A DNA stretch of 64,000 bases, from the NCBI RefSeq assembly GCF_007748035.1, contig NZ_CP036278.1:3410001-3474000 (forward strand), read 5' to 3'. Shown piece by piece: positions 37,653 through 47,500 of the stretch (the stretch's first letter is position 1; the number at the start of each line of letters is the position of its first letter). The stretch is from Aeoliella mucimassa. Its GTDB lineage: Bacteria > Planctomycetota > Planctomycetia > Pirellulales > Lacipirellulaceae. A program made the position numbers and the translations under genes. The notes under the pieces were generated by a model. That model did not search any database. It was not told the DNA's origin and saw only the letters and a program-made list of their open reading frames with translations.

Positions 37653-37693
37653 GCAAACTGCCCACAATTGTGACGCTTACACAGCAAAAACGT

Positions 37694-38380
37694 TCAGCCT
37701 GTATGATGGCCGCCAAAGACCGGCGTATCTGATATTGCCCAGCTTCTCCTGCATTTCTCAACTCTATGACGGATCGATCGCCGAGCGCAGGCACCGACTG
37801 GAAAACTGATGCCCCGGGATCCCTGCGAAAGATCATGACTTTTGTTGCGCCCCACTAAGGCAAGTCATCGAATTCAGCATACCCACTACCTGTCATGGCC
37901 AAAGCACTCCTTCGGATCACAAAATTGCAGCGCACAACCGTCCTGTGTTAATCTGGAAAACAAGAGGAAGATCAGGCTGCAGTAGCCATATGGGAAGCTC
38001 CCGCGGGAGCCATGTACTCCGCCCGCGTCCCCTCCCCCATCGATCAGTGCGCCCGGCAAAGGTTCTAATCGTCCCGCCAGATCGTGCTCCAATTCCTTGC
38101 TGCGGCTAAACTCGCAGAACCTTGCCAAAAGGTCCTTATTCTGTATTCTGCGAAGTATTTCGAGCGTCGGAGCTGTTTGAACCCCAGATGGAGAGATCTT
38201 TAGTATTTACCAATAAATTTGGTGACAATCAGACCTTGATTGCTCAATGACCTAGTAGGGAACTGCGGCTGCAACCTTTGCCCACAGGCTGATTTCGGCT
38301 TCATTCGGCAAACTGGCACCCGTGCTTCCTCCACAGCGCATTTCGCGCGATAAGAGCAATTGAGATTCCCATCGAGTGGA
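37694..38380. other. Region between the IS and sigma cassette 2
   Basis: About 690 nt with no recognised gene. A perfect 14-bp palindrome GCTCCCGCGGGAGC lies at 37997-38010. A minus-strand frame at 37886-38128 reads partly protein-like (KELEHDLAGRLEPLPGALID), which may be a gene remnant, but no family is assigned. The promoter of cassette 2 should lie in the last 200 nt. Confidence 0.35.
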
Positions 38381-38917
38381 GTGAAGGATTTGTCCGAGTC
38401 CGACAAGCACCGGGTTTTTATCAATCGGCTCACCGGCGCCCAGCAGCGATTGTACGCCTATATTTATACGCAGCTCGGCCCTGGGCCGAATGTGGATGAC
38501 GTACTTCAGGAAACCAATCTGAGCTTGTGGGAGAATGCCGATAGCTACGACCCCTCACGGCCATTCATGCCTTGGGCCTATCAATTTGCATATAACCGAG
38601 TGCGTGCCTATCGTGCGAGTCTATCCCGCTCGCGGCTGATCTTCGACGAGAAGCTGCTGGCGATGCTGCACGAGACGTTTACTGAGAGCCCACTTGCTGG
38701 CGACTCGCCGCTCGAAGCCTTGCAGGGGTGCGTAGAGCGTCTATCTAAAGATCAGAAGCAATTGCTAGGAGAGCGGTACGAAGGGGAGCGATCGCTAACG
38801 GATCTGGCCAAGCAGCTTGGCGAGAGCATTACCTGCCTCACTTCCCGGCTGCATCGGATTCGCAGGGACCTGGCTCGCTGTATTCAGGGAAAAATGGCAG
38901 CGGAGGTCGCCAAATGA
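38381..38917 (+). CDS. ECF-type sigma-70 factor, cassette 2
   Basis: 178 residues from GTG 38381, preceded by GAGTGGA; a TTG at 38360 would add seven residues. Region 2 is seen in NVDDVLQETNLSLWENADSY and PWAYQFAYNRVRAYRASLSR. Region 4 is VERLSKDQKQLLGERYEGE with SLTDLAKQLGESITCLTSRL. It belongs to the same short FecR-linked sigma group as the protein at 4569, though the two are clearly diverged. The stop TGA overlaps the ATG of the next gene (ATGA at 38914-38917), giving translational coupling to the FecR-esterase protein. Confidence 0.87.
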   Translation: MKDLSESDKHRVFINRLTGAQQRLYAYIYTQLGPGPNVDDVLQETNLSLWENADSYDPSRPFMPWAYQFAYNRVRAYRASLSRSRLIFDEKLLAMLHETFTESPLAGDSPLEALQGCVERLSKDQKQLLGERYEGERSLTDLAKQLGESITCLTSRLHRIRRDLARCIQGKMAAEVAK

Positions 38918-41900
38918 CTTCGCCTTCCGACAACTCTCGCCCTGCGGATCTTACCAAGCTCTTCGAACTGCTCGTGGACGATCCTTTGGACGCCTCGACT
39001 CGCAAGCAACTTGAGCTTGAGCTTCTAGCCGACGCGCAGCACCGCCAGGCGTACGTGGAACAAGTGCTCATACATACTTCCTTGCAATGGCAGTACAAGC
39101 AGCCAGCTTCTTGCGACTTTGAATCAGAGCAAATCCATGGGGATGCAAGCTCCATCGACGCATCAACGAAACACTCTCGTTGGAGTTTTCGAAGCATCGG
39201 TCTGACTGTACTGGCAGCTTCGCTTCTCTTCGTTGCCGGACTGGCCGCTCTCTGGCAATCGCGCTCCGCCCCTACGCTGGCGACTGTCTCGGGTGCGAAC
39301 AACGTGACATTCGCATCCAGCGACCCACAAATCGTGGTGGGACAGCAGTTGTCCAAGCAAGTGGTAAGTATTGAGTCCGGGGAATTGGAACTCGTCTTCT
39401 CATCTGGAGCAACCGTATTACTCGGTGGAAGAACCGAAGTCGAACTCGTTTCTCCGTTACTGATGAAACTCAACCATGGACAAGTCACTTCCACCGTTTC
39501 GGAAGGTGCGATTGGCTTTAAGGTGATTACCCCCAATTTAGATGTTGTTGATCTCGGCACCGAATTTGGTGTGGAGGTCGACGCGCAGGGCGGCACCGAC
39601 GTTGTGGTGTTTAGCGGTCAAGTGCGACTCGAACGCGATTCGAAGGCCCTGGTAAATGTCGGATTGCTTACCGAGGGCCAAGGGGTGCGGGTCGATCAGA
39701 ATCAGCAGGTGGAACGTATCGGCCATATTGGTCGCGAAAGTCACTCTCGCGGGTGGGTCGCGAAGCCGACGCAAAACCAGCCGACCGCCTCTTCGCATGT
39801 GATAGCCGTTGTGTGGGATAACATGCGAATCACCGAGTGCAAGGACTTCTACGAGGTCTTGTATCGTGGTTTTGAAGAGGACGCGCGGGCGTACGTCGAT
39901 CGAGTACACGAGTGGAATGGCATCGACCAGGGAGGGCTTCCCAACCAGTTGCTCGGTGGCGACTACATTCGTCCTTTTAATAACGACAAATACAAGGACG
40001 ACTACGAACTTAGTGTGACGCTGGCCAAGCCTTGCTATTTATACGTGCTGTGGGATTCACGGTGCGATCCACAGCCATGGCTCTTGCAGCAGTTCCGCGA
40101 AACAGAGATGCAGGTCGCCCTCGACGAAGGGCCTTTGCCTCCCGATTCGTTCAACCAACTAGGCATTGGTCCAGGCAACGAACTCGACCAGGAACATACC
40201 GTGTGGGTAATGGAGGTCGCCGAGCCTCGTACGGTGGTGCTTGGACCTGTGAGGTCCGCGTACTTGGGGGTTCAGCGGTCGATGTACGGAGTCGTTGCCA
40301 AGGCAATGAGTAATCAGGAACTCGACAAACTTGCTGCCCAACGCTCGGCACTGGCATCGACTCGTCAGGACCAGATTCCGTCGGACCACCGCCTGGAGAA
40401 GCTTCGCAGCTACGAACATCCCGATTACAGCTTCACTCCTCCCAGCTCCCTCGAAGAGTGGAAGCAGCGTCGCGAGCAAGTAAAGCGTTCGATCCTGGTA
40501 GCCACAGGTCTGTGGCCCATGCCCGAACAAACTCCGGCCCATGCTCAGGTGTATGGCAAAGTGGAGCGTCCAGGCTACACGATTGAAAAGGTGCACTTCG
40601 AAAGCTATCCCGGGCATTTGGTCACGGGTAATCTCTACCGACCTAAAGATGGCAAGGGGCCTTACCCAGGTGTGCTCTGCCCGCACGGACATTGGACGAA
40701 CGGTCGTTTCATGCAGTTGTCGGAAGCTGAAATGGCCGAAGCACTCGAAACCGGGCAAGAACAGCACGACGTGAGTGGACGATACCCTCTGCAGGCCCGC
40801 TGCGTGCAATTGGCCCGCATGGGCTGCGTGGTATTTCATTACGACATGGTTGGTTACGCAGACAGCAATCAGCTCTCCCATCGCTCGGGGATTCGCGGCA
40901 ATCCAAGCCGCGACGATGGTTGGGGCATGGCCAGCCCTCAAGCGGAATTGCGACTGCAGAACGAAATGGGGGTGCAGACGTACAATTCCTTGCGAGCGCT
41001 CGATTGGCTGACAAGCCTGGAGGATGTGGATGCAGAGAGGATCGGCGTGACCGGCGCCAGCGGCGGCGGCACCCAGACCTTTATCCTCTGCGCCATCGAC
41101 GAGCGACCGACCGTGGCGTTGCCGGCCGTGATGGTATCGACCGGCATGCAGGGAGGCTGCACCTGCGAGAACGCGCCGTATCTGCGGATTGAGTCTGGCA
41201 ACGTGGAGTTCGCCGGGCTAATGGCTCCCCGCCCATTGGGTTTACTGACCGCCGACGACTGGACTCGCACCTTGCTCGAAGATGGCTACCCCCAGCTTCA
41301 ACAGATTTACCGGCTATACGGCAAAGAGCAGGCGGTGAAAGCGTGGGCGTATCCTCAGTTTCCCCACAACTACAACTACGTTAGCCGGGGAGCCATGTAC
41401 GAGTGGTTCAACCAGCACTTGAACCTCCAGCAGGAGACACCGATCGTCGAAGGGCCTTTCGAACCACTCACCGTGAATGAGATGTCGGTCTGGACCGAGG
41501 AGCATCCCGCCCCGCCGCCGGTCGACAACTACCAAGGCAAACTCCTCGCGCAAATGTGGCAGCAGACTCACGAACAGATTGCTAAAGTATTGCCGACCGA
41601 TGCCGAATCGCTCGATGAGTTTCGCCAACTTATTGGCGGCGGCTGGCAGGTCATCCTGGGACGCGATGTACCAGGAACCGGAGTGGTGCGTCCAGTGGAC
41701 CAGCGCGACACCACGGCCGATCAACATACCGTGTCGCTGATGTTACTGCATAACACCGAGCACTCCGAACAGGTGCCGGCTCTCATGCTAACTCCCGAAA
41801 CGTCGAGCGGCCGCTTGGCCCTATGGATCAGTCGACAAGGCAAGCAGTCGGTATATTCGAACGGATCACTTGCGTCAGAAGTACAGCAGTTGCTCGATAA

Positions 41901-42489
41901 TGGAGTCACGGTGCTGGCGATCGACCTCTATGGACAAGGCGACTTCACGCCCGATGGCCGATCGATCAGCCGACAACGCTATCAAGCTGCGTACGATTTG
42001 CCGCCGAACGGATCGTTCAGCGGCTATATGTATGGATATAATCATCCCCTGTTCTGCCAGCGGGTACACGATATCCTCACCGCGATTGCGTATGCCAGAG
42101 ATCTGAATCCCTCGAAGCAACCGATCTATTTGGTCGGCATGCATGGCGCCGGGCATTGGGTGGCCGCAGCTCGATCGCAGGCGGGTGAGTTGGTGCAGCG
42201 CGCGGTAATCGATGCTGGTGACTTTGACTTTGGTCAAGTCACTTCCGTCGTGGCCCCCGATTTTGTACCAGGCAGTGTGAAGTATCTCGGACTCCCAGGT
42301 CTGATGGCTCTGGGAGCACCGTACGATACCTGCTTGATTACAAATCACGCAGATTCTGACAAATGGAAGCTGGTCCAGGATGCTTATCGTTCCTCTCGGG
42401 CATCCGAATCATTGAAAGTAATCTCCGATCCTTCCGACGAGGGAAATCAGCAAGCGATCGATTGGTTGCTGCGTGATTTAGCCCCGTAG
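38914..42489 (+). CDS. FecR-like membrane protein fused to a large two-module alpha/beta-hydrolase (esterase)
   Basis: 1,191 residues. The cytoplasmic N-terminus (about 1-90) resembles that of planctomycete FecR proteins, followed by one membrane helix at 95-114 (IGLTVLAASLLFVAGLAALW) and a FecR domain at about 125-270 (ESGELELVFSSGATVLLGG, VVDLGTEFGVEVDAQGG). A beta-rich region at about 290-470 follows. A first alpha/beta-hydrolase of the acetylxylan-esterase/DUF type spans about 545-870, with nucleophile Ser716 in GASGGGTQ and a likely catalytic His818 in PQFPHNYN. A second hydrolase-like module (about 900-1190) has VGMHGAGHW at the elbow near 1075, with no Ser, so it may be inactive. An external enzyme appears to be joined to a sigma-controlling domain, suggesting that a plant or algal ester is both sensed and cleaved. 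Confidence 0.83.
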   Translation: MTSPSDNSRPADLTKLFELLVDDPLDASTRKQLELELLADAQHRQAYVEQVLIHTSLQWQYKQPASCDFESEQIHGDASSIDASTKHSRWSFRSIGLTVLAASLLFVAGLAALWQSRSAPTLATVSGANNVTFASSDPQIVVGQQLSKQVVSIESGELELVFSSGATVLLGGRTEVELVSPLLMKLNHGQVTSTVSEGAIGFKVITPNLDVVDLGTEFGVEVDAQGGTDVVVFSGQVRLERDSKALVNVGLLTEGQGVRVDQNQQVERIGHIGRESHSRGWVAKPTQNQPTASSHVIAVVWDNMRITECKDFYEVLYRGFEEDARAYVDRVHEWNGIDQGGLPNQLLGGDYIRPFNNDKYKDDYELSVTLAKPCYLYVLWDSRCDPQPWLLQQFRETEMQVALDEGPLPPDSFNQLGIGPGNELDQEHTVWVMEVAEPRTVVLGPVRSAYLGVQRSMYGVVAKAMSNQELDKLAAQRSALASTRQDQIPSDHRLEKLRSYEHPDYSFTPPSSLEEWKQRREQVKRSILVATGLWPMPEQTPAHAQVYGKVERPGYTIEKVHFESYPGHLVTGNLYRPKDGKGPYPGVLCPHGHWTNGRFMQLSEAEMAEALETGQEQHDVSGRYPLQARCVQLARMGCVVFHYDMVGYADSNQLSHRSGIRGNPSRDDGWGMASPQAELRLQNEMGVQTYNSLRALDWLTSLEDVDAERIGVTGASGGGTQTFILCAIDERPTVALPAVMVSTGMQGGCTCENAPYLRIESGNVEFAGLMAPRPLGLLTADDWTRTLLEDGYPQLQQIYRLYGKEQAVKAWAYPQFPHNYNYVSRGAMYEWFNQHLNLQQETPIVEGPFEPLTVNEMSVWTEEHPAPPPVDNYQGKLLAQMWQQTHEQIAKVLPTDAESLDEFRQLIGGGWQVILGRDVPGTGVVRPVDQRDTTADQHTVSLMLLHNTEHSEQVPALMLTPETSSGRLALWISRQGKQSVYSNGSLASEVQQLLDNGVTVLAIDLYGQGDFTPDGRSISRQRYQAAYDLPPNGSFSGYMYGYNHPLFCQRVHDILTAIAYARDLNPSKQPIYLVGMHGAGHWVAAARSQAGELVQRAVIDAGDFDFGQVTSVVAPDFVPGSVKYLGLPGLMALGAPYDTCLITNHADSDKWKLVQDAYRSSRASESLKVISDPSDEGNQQAIDWLLRDLAP

Positions 42490-42951
42490 TTACCGAAAAT
42501 CCAAGAATCCTGTGACAGGTCGAACCACTGTCGCTCAATACTCGTAACCCCTGAGCGTTTGTTGTTTGCTTTCGGCAACAACGAGCACTCAGACCCCGCC
42601 TTTTGTTGTTCTGAATGAGTGGGGCCAGCAACCCCACTATATCTAAGCTTGGCAGACAACCTGGCGGTTCGTACTACGGGCCTACCAATCGCGGAGGGCG
42701 GAGCGGAACTACAGGCAGCACCACAACTCTTCGGGCAACCGATAGACATGTGCTGTTTTGAATTCCGCATCGAAAGAGGTCGTACACACTCAATCGCCAA
42801 TTGAAATCGTGTGTGCGGTCTTAGCTTGATTGAGCGTTAATAGAAGACTCGCTTCGTGAGCGGCGCAGCTCACCTCGAGTGGAATTGAGCCAGCGTGGTT
42901 CAGTTTCGATGAAACACGTTAACCCGTTGAGATGCAATGGAGCGTTGCGCA
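42490..42951. other. Intergenic region within cassette 2
   Basis: About 460 nt without a gene. A hairpin AGTGGGG/CCCCACT at 42618-42638 with a 7-nt loop could terminate or attenuate transcription after the FecR-esterase gene. If so, the DUF1559 gene has its own promoter here, unlike in cassette 1, where the genes are closely spaced. Confidence 0.4.
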
Positions 42952-43974
42952 ATGCAAGGAACCAACAAACCTACGACCCTAGGCCGGTCGCGCCGCCCGA
43001 AGGACCGCGGCTTCACGTTGGTGGAGTTGCTGGTGGTAATTGCAATCATTGGCATTCTAGTCGCGCTATTGCTACCTGCGGTTCAGGCCGCACGCGAAGC
43101 GGCCCGACGGTCCCAATGCAGTAACAACCTGAAGCAAATCGGGCTGGCCGCCTTGAATTACGAGTCGACAAAGCAACGCTACCCGGCGGGATCGATCACG
43201 CACTCGTTAGCGATCGAAAATCCCTACTACGGAACGTGGACGGTAAGCTTGCTCCCCTACATGGAACTTACCGCACTCCACGATCAGTGGGACGAGACGG
43301 TTCACTTGTCTCATGAGAACAACCGTGTTCTGCGAGAGTCGCTCGTCTCGTCGTTTGCTTGCCCTTCGGACATCAATACCACACAGATTGCCAAGCCTGA
43401 AAGTGGACCTGGCTATCAGCTGGATTGGGCGCCGGGGTCCTATCGGGCGGTATCCGGTCACTCTCTTGGCCGTGAAGGTTGGGACTACTGGGACGACGCA
43501 AATAGCTCGAAAGAAGCCAATCAAGAGACCATGCCAACTTGGTCACGCGGAATTATGCACTGCGTGGTGGAGGGAGCCTCAGGATCGAGGAATCTAAAGC
43601 CCGTAAAGATCGCTCAGATCGTTGATGGCACTTCAAAAACCATGATGGCCGGAGAGTACCACACGGAGACCTATCAGAGTCGACGAACATTCTGGGCCTA
43701 TGCGTACACTTCGTACAACCAATCAAGTGCGTTTGTGGAGAGTCGCACCTTGATCCCCGACTACGAACGATGCGTGCAAATCGGAGGGGGTGGCGTCAAT
43801 ACGTGCAAACGCTCCTGGGGCAGCATGCACGCAGGCGGAGGGATTCAATTCGTCTACGGCGATGGCTCGGTAAAGACCGTTCAGCCCGATGTCGACATCA
43901 ACATCTTCGCCAGCTGGGCCATGATCGCCGATGAAGGGGCAGATCTCTCCGCCCCCACCCGCCCCTCTCGCTAA
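42952..43974 (+). CDS. DUF1559 protein with type IV pilin-like N-terminus, cassette 2
   Basis: 340 residues from ATG 42952 (MQGTNKPTT); ATG 42937 is also open. The prepilin-like helix follows Gly, as in canonical prepilins (RGFTLVELLVVIAIIGILVA), and continues QAAREAARRSQCSNNLKQIG. The body has YESTKQRYPAGS and PDYERCVQIGGGGVNTCKRS, and the C-terminal motif is SMHAGGGIQFVYGDGSVKTV. Its typical role would be that of a pseudopilin-like exported protein; the function is unknown. It is followed after 18 nt by the lipoprotein gene, as in cassette 1. Confidence 0.94.
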   Translation: MQGTNKPTTLGRSRRPKDRGFTLVELLVVIAIIGILVALLLPAVQAAREAARRSQCSNNLKQIGLAALNYESTKQRYPAGSITHSLAIENPYYGTWTVSLLPYMELTALHDQWDETVHLSHENNRVLRESLVSSFACPSDINTTQIAKPESGPGYQLDWAPGSYRAVSGHSLGREGWDYWDDANSSKEANQETMPTWSRGIMHCVVEGASGSRNLKPVKIAQIVDGTSKTMMAGEYHTETYQSRRTFWAYAYTSYNQSSAFVESRTLIPDYERCVQIGGGGVNTCKRSWGSMHAGGGIQFVYGDGSVKTVQPDVDINIFASWAMIADEGADLSAPTRPSR

Positions 43975-43992
43975 CTAGCAAGCACTCACATC

Positions 43993-44451
43993 ATGACTCA
44001 CCCTGCTAAAAACATCTCTCGCTACTTGGTTGCCGGCATCACCACCGTGATCCTGGCTACCCTCGTAGGTTGCGATTCGAAATCCTACGACCTGGTTGAG
44101 GTCTCTGGCGTCGTAACCCTCGATGGCAAACCGATTCCAGGGACGATTGTGAATTACCAGCCAATAGCTAGCGAGAGCGATAGTCCTGGACCTGGGTCAG
44201 TTGGTCGGTGCGACGAATCAGGACATTACACCCTGGAGACTATTCATGGTGAGTCGGGCGCGGTTCCTGGAAGTCATCGCATCCGCATCTACTCGTACAG
44301 CCCCGAGTCGCCAGTAGCCAGCGACTCGCCCGTCGGCATGCAAAAGGAGCAGTTTCCCGAACGGTACAACTATCGAAGCGAACTCACGATCGACATCGGC
44401 CCCGACGGAACCGATGCAGCCGACTTCAAGCTTTCCACCGATGGCCAATAG
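43993..44451 (+). CDS. Small lipoprotein, cassette 2 counterpart
   Basis: 152 residues with a signal peptide and lipobox (ILATLVGCDSK). The body VSGVVTLDGKPIPGTIVNYQ and the final PDGTDAADFKLSTDG match the architecture of the lipoprotein at 8086-8511 (SGRVLIDGQPL, PDGTASDIELS). It is the transthyretin-like small lipoprotein type that follows DUF1559 genes. The conserved order suggests that it acts with the DUF1559 product in the periplasm or outer leaflet; no reaction is known. Confidence 0.82.
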   Translation: MTHPAKNISRYLVAGITTVILATLVGCDSKSYDLVEVSGVVTLDGKPIPGTIVNYQPIASESDSPGPGSVGRCDESGHYTLETIHGESGAVPGSHRIRIYSYSPESPVASDSPVGMQKEQFPERYNYRSELTIDIGPDGTDAADFKLSTDGQ

Positions 44452-44595
44452 GTACTGTATCGCGTAGTACGTTGTTCGCGCACATTCACCCCCGAAGCCT
44501 TGTTAATCACTGTTTGAAATCACTCGCAATCAGATCCGCACTCATTGAATCATTCTGTCCACTCCCCGACTTATCCCCTTCGGAGATCACATAGC

Positions 44596-47500
44596 ATGTT
44601 TGGACGCCTTATTGTCTCGGCAACTTGGCTCGCGGCGTTTTTCGCACTCGCCGAGCTTACTTCTACAGCAAACGCGGTGACCCTTACCAACGATGTTGCA
44701 TGGCCCACGACCTCAGCATCCAACGTTCTGCAAACTGCTTTTCCCGTGTACGATGGCGACGAATCCGATGTGAAAAACGGCCGGAAACACCGTCAGAGCT
44801 TTGTACTCGACAGTTCGCTGACCTTCGATTCCATTCTGTTTGGTGGTCAAGACTTCAATCCCGAGGCCGACGACTTCACGATTGGATTCTATTCCATCGC
44901 CGACCCGAACTCGTCGGAACAAAGCGACTACGAAACCGATAGTCTCACACCGGTTGTCGCTGACTTCCTGGTCGATGTGTCGAATGGCACCGCTTTCTCT
45001 GGCGATCACGTGCTGAAGATTGGTCTCGACAGTGCGGTCACCTTACCAGCAGGTAGCTACTACATGGCTGTCGACTCCGGTGCCAGCGGCACTTATCCCT
45101 TCAAGTGGGATATCGTGTTCGGCGATCCCTACCCAGCGGGGCGCGGTGTGGTGAATCTGAATGCGGGTAATGCCGGCTTGGAATTCAGCATGGCACTCAT
45201 CACCGGTGCCGACTATGAAAATGTTTGGAGCGTCGACGGAGATGGCAGTTTCCATGACGCGGCCAATTGGACTCAAGGGACGGTTCCGACCGACGATGCT
45301 ATTTTCGGTTCGGCATTATCCTCCGCAAACGCTCCGGCGACGATCACAGTCGACACCCCTACGTCGCTCAACAGCCTCACTTTTCAAAACAACAGCTCCT
45401 ATGTCGTCGCAGGTTCGGGCACAATAACTCTCACCGGTGATCACGAGGTGTTCACTCCACTCGGCTCCCATCTGTTGTCCACCGACCTCGCAGGCAACGT
45501 TGGACTAATGAAAACTGGCAACGGAACCCTTGGGCTTTCTGGTGCCAAGAGTTACACCGGCACAACCGTTGTTCAAGCAGGCACTTTGTCGATCGATAGT
45601 CTTGCTGCCATCGATAATCAATCCGCCATTCCACTGAACATCGCCGGTGGTGCAGCAGTAGACCTTTATCCTGGGGTTAGCGGAACTCTCTCCTCGGAAC
45701 TCACTGGGGCAGGCATCCTCCGGATGACCGACAGCCTGGACGCAACAAATGCGGCCGACAAAGTGACCGTGAGCCGCAGCAACTCCACCTTTACAGGGAT
45801 TGTACGAGTCGAGGGGGGGACCTTAGAAATTTCCAATGAACGCGCACTCGGCGAGGGAGGTAGCTTCGAGTACCGCACGGTAATCGATGATGGAAAATCG
45901 GGCACACTCTCACTCACTGGAAACATTTCGATCGCCGATGAGTTCCTCGATTTCGGTGGTCGCATCACCGACGATGTCGCACTATCGAGTTCCGGCAACA
46001 ACGCCTGGAATGGCATCATACGTGGTGGCTCGACCTACAATGCTGGGGACAATAACAACTCCGCCAACTACCATATTGAATCGACCTCGGGCACACTCAC
46101 CCTGCAACAGTTGTACGCCCAGGATAATGGCCACGACATTGATTTCGTGTTCTCTGGTGCGGGCGATACCGTGATTGCAGGGCACATCTCCGACTCGAGT
46201 ATCGATGATTCAGGTGTAGTCTCCTTTAGCAACCGAGACGATGTAGCGGTTACAAAACGGGGAACTGGAACACTTACCATCAACACCGGCACCGATGCCG
46301 ACAATACGAACTCGAACAATTGGTGGTTTGGACCAACTGTTATCGAAGAAGGAACACTGGTGGTGAACGACCCACTTGCTTCTGATGTGGGTGAGTTGCA
46401 CAGCCGTGACATAGCCGTCCATAGCGGCGGAACGCTCGACGTAACGGCCTTCAACACCTATTCGCAGCAGATTGGGCAGACCCTTCGTGGCTCGGGAACC
46501 ATTGCAGCAAATACCTTGGCCCTATACGACGATGGCTCGCTTTCACCTGGAAACAGCAATGGCCAGGTGGGAACGCTGCAAGTGAATGGCAACGTAACTC
46601 TCGGCGCTTTTGCCACCATTGGAACCGAAGGTGCCTGGAGCTTCGATATTGGCAACTCGGTGTCTCCAGAAAGTGACCAACTTGCCGTCTCTGGGACATT
46701 TACCGCGTCCGGCTCGCCATCGATGATGGTGAATGTCACTCCCAGTGCGGGACATCTTGACCAAGGAAGCACCACCATTGTAGCTCATACTGGTGCAACC
46801 AATACCGCCATGAACGGCGTTGCCGCTCAGATTACGGATGCCAATGGCACTCCACTCAACACACGGCAAACGGTTTCCGTTAGCGGCGATACCGCAGGGC
46901 AGGTGAATCTTACGGTCACTGGTGAGGAAGCCAACCGCACTTGGAGTGGTGCCACCTCCGGCGTGTGGGACATTGCCACGACAAACAACTGGCAACAAGG
47001 TGATCAGCAATTCCGCGATCTCGATCAAGTGACGTTCGACGACTCCGCCGCTGGCAGCACAAACGTAACCGTCGATGGATCTCGTTTTGCTGGATCGGTG
47101 ACATTTGCGAACTCAACCAAGGCGTATACCTTCTCGGGAACAGGAGGAATCGTTGGATCCGGCAGCGTAAATGTAACAGGGGCTGCCCAAGTTACCCTAG
47201 CCAACACCGGAAACAACTACTCCGGCACCACCACGATTGATTCCGGAAGCAGCCTTCAGCTAGCATCGGCGACGACGGGAACCATTAGTAATTCCGGTTC
47301 GCTTTCATTAACTGGTGCCCAAACGGGTGCGATGACTCTGACCAGCAATGTACCTTGGTCGGACTCACCGGTGTTCTCCACATTTGCTCCCGACTTTGAA
47401 GGGGACGAAGCCGATGTGAGAAGCGACCGAGTTCATCGCCAGAGCTTTAAGCTCGACAGCGAAACAACCTTTGCCGCAATCTTGTTCGGAGGACAGGACT

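Larger units (their letters stand above)
36173..37682 (+). mobile_element. Complete ISKra4-like insertion sequence
   Basis: A 1,510-bp element bounded by perfect 11-bp terminal inverted repeats (GTGTAAGCGTC at 36173-36183 and GACGCTTACAC at 37672-37682). It is flanked by 9-bp direct repeats, AGCAAAAAC, at 36164-36172 and 37683-37691. The direct repeats can be extended to CAGCAAAAACGT if the terminal bases are shared. Intact ends and target duplication suggest a fairly recent insertion. Only transposase coding sequence is inside. It landed directly beside repeat copy 2. Confidence 0.88.

Noticed and set aside
37997-38010. Perfect palindrome GCTCCCGCGGGAGC as operator
   Set aside because: It has no second copy in the window and lies far (about 370 nt) from the next start; GC-rich palindromes of this length can occur by chance.
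37886-38128. Minus-strand 80-codon gene
   Set aside because: Part of it reads protein-like, but there is no ribosome binding site, no recognisable domain and no partner gene; left as possible remnant within the gap entry.
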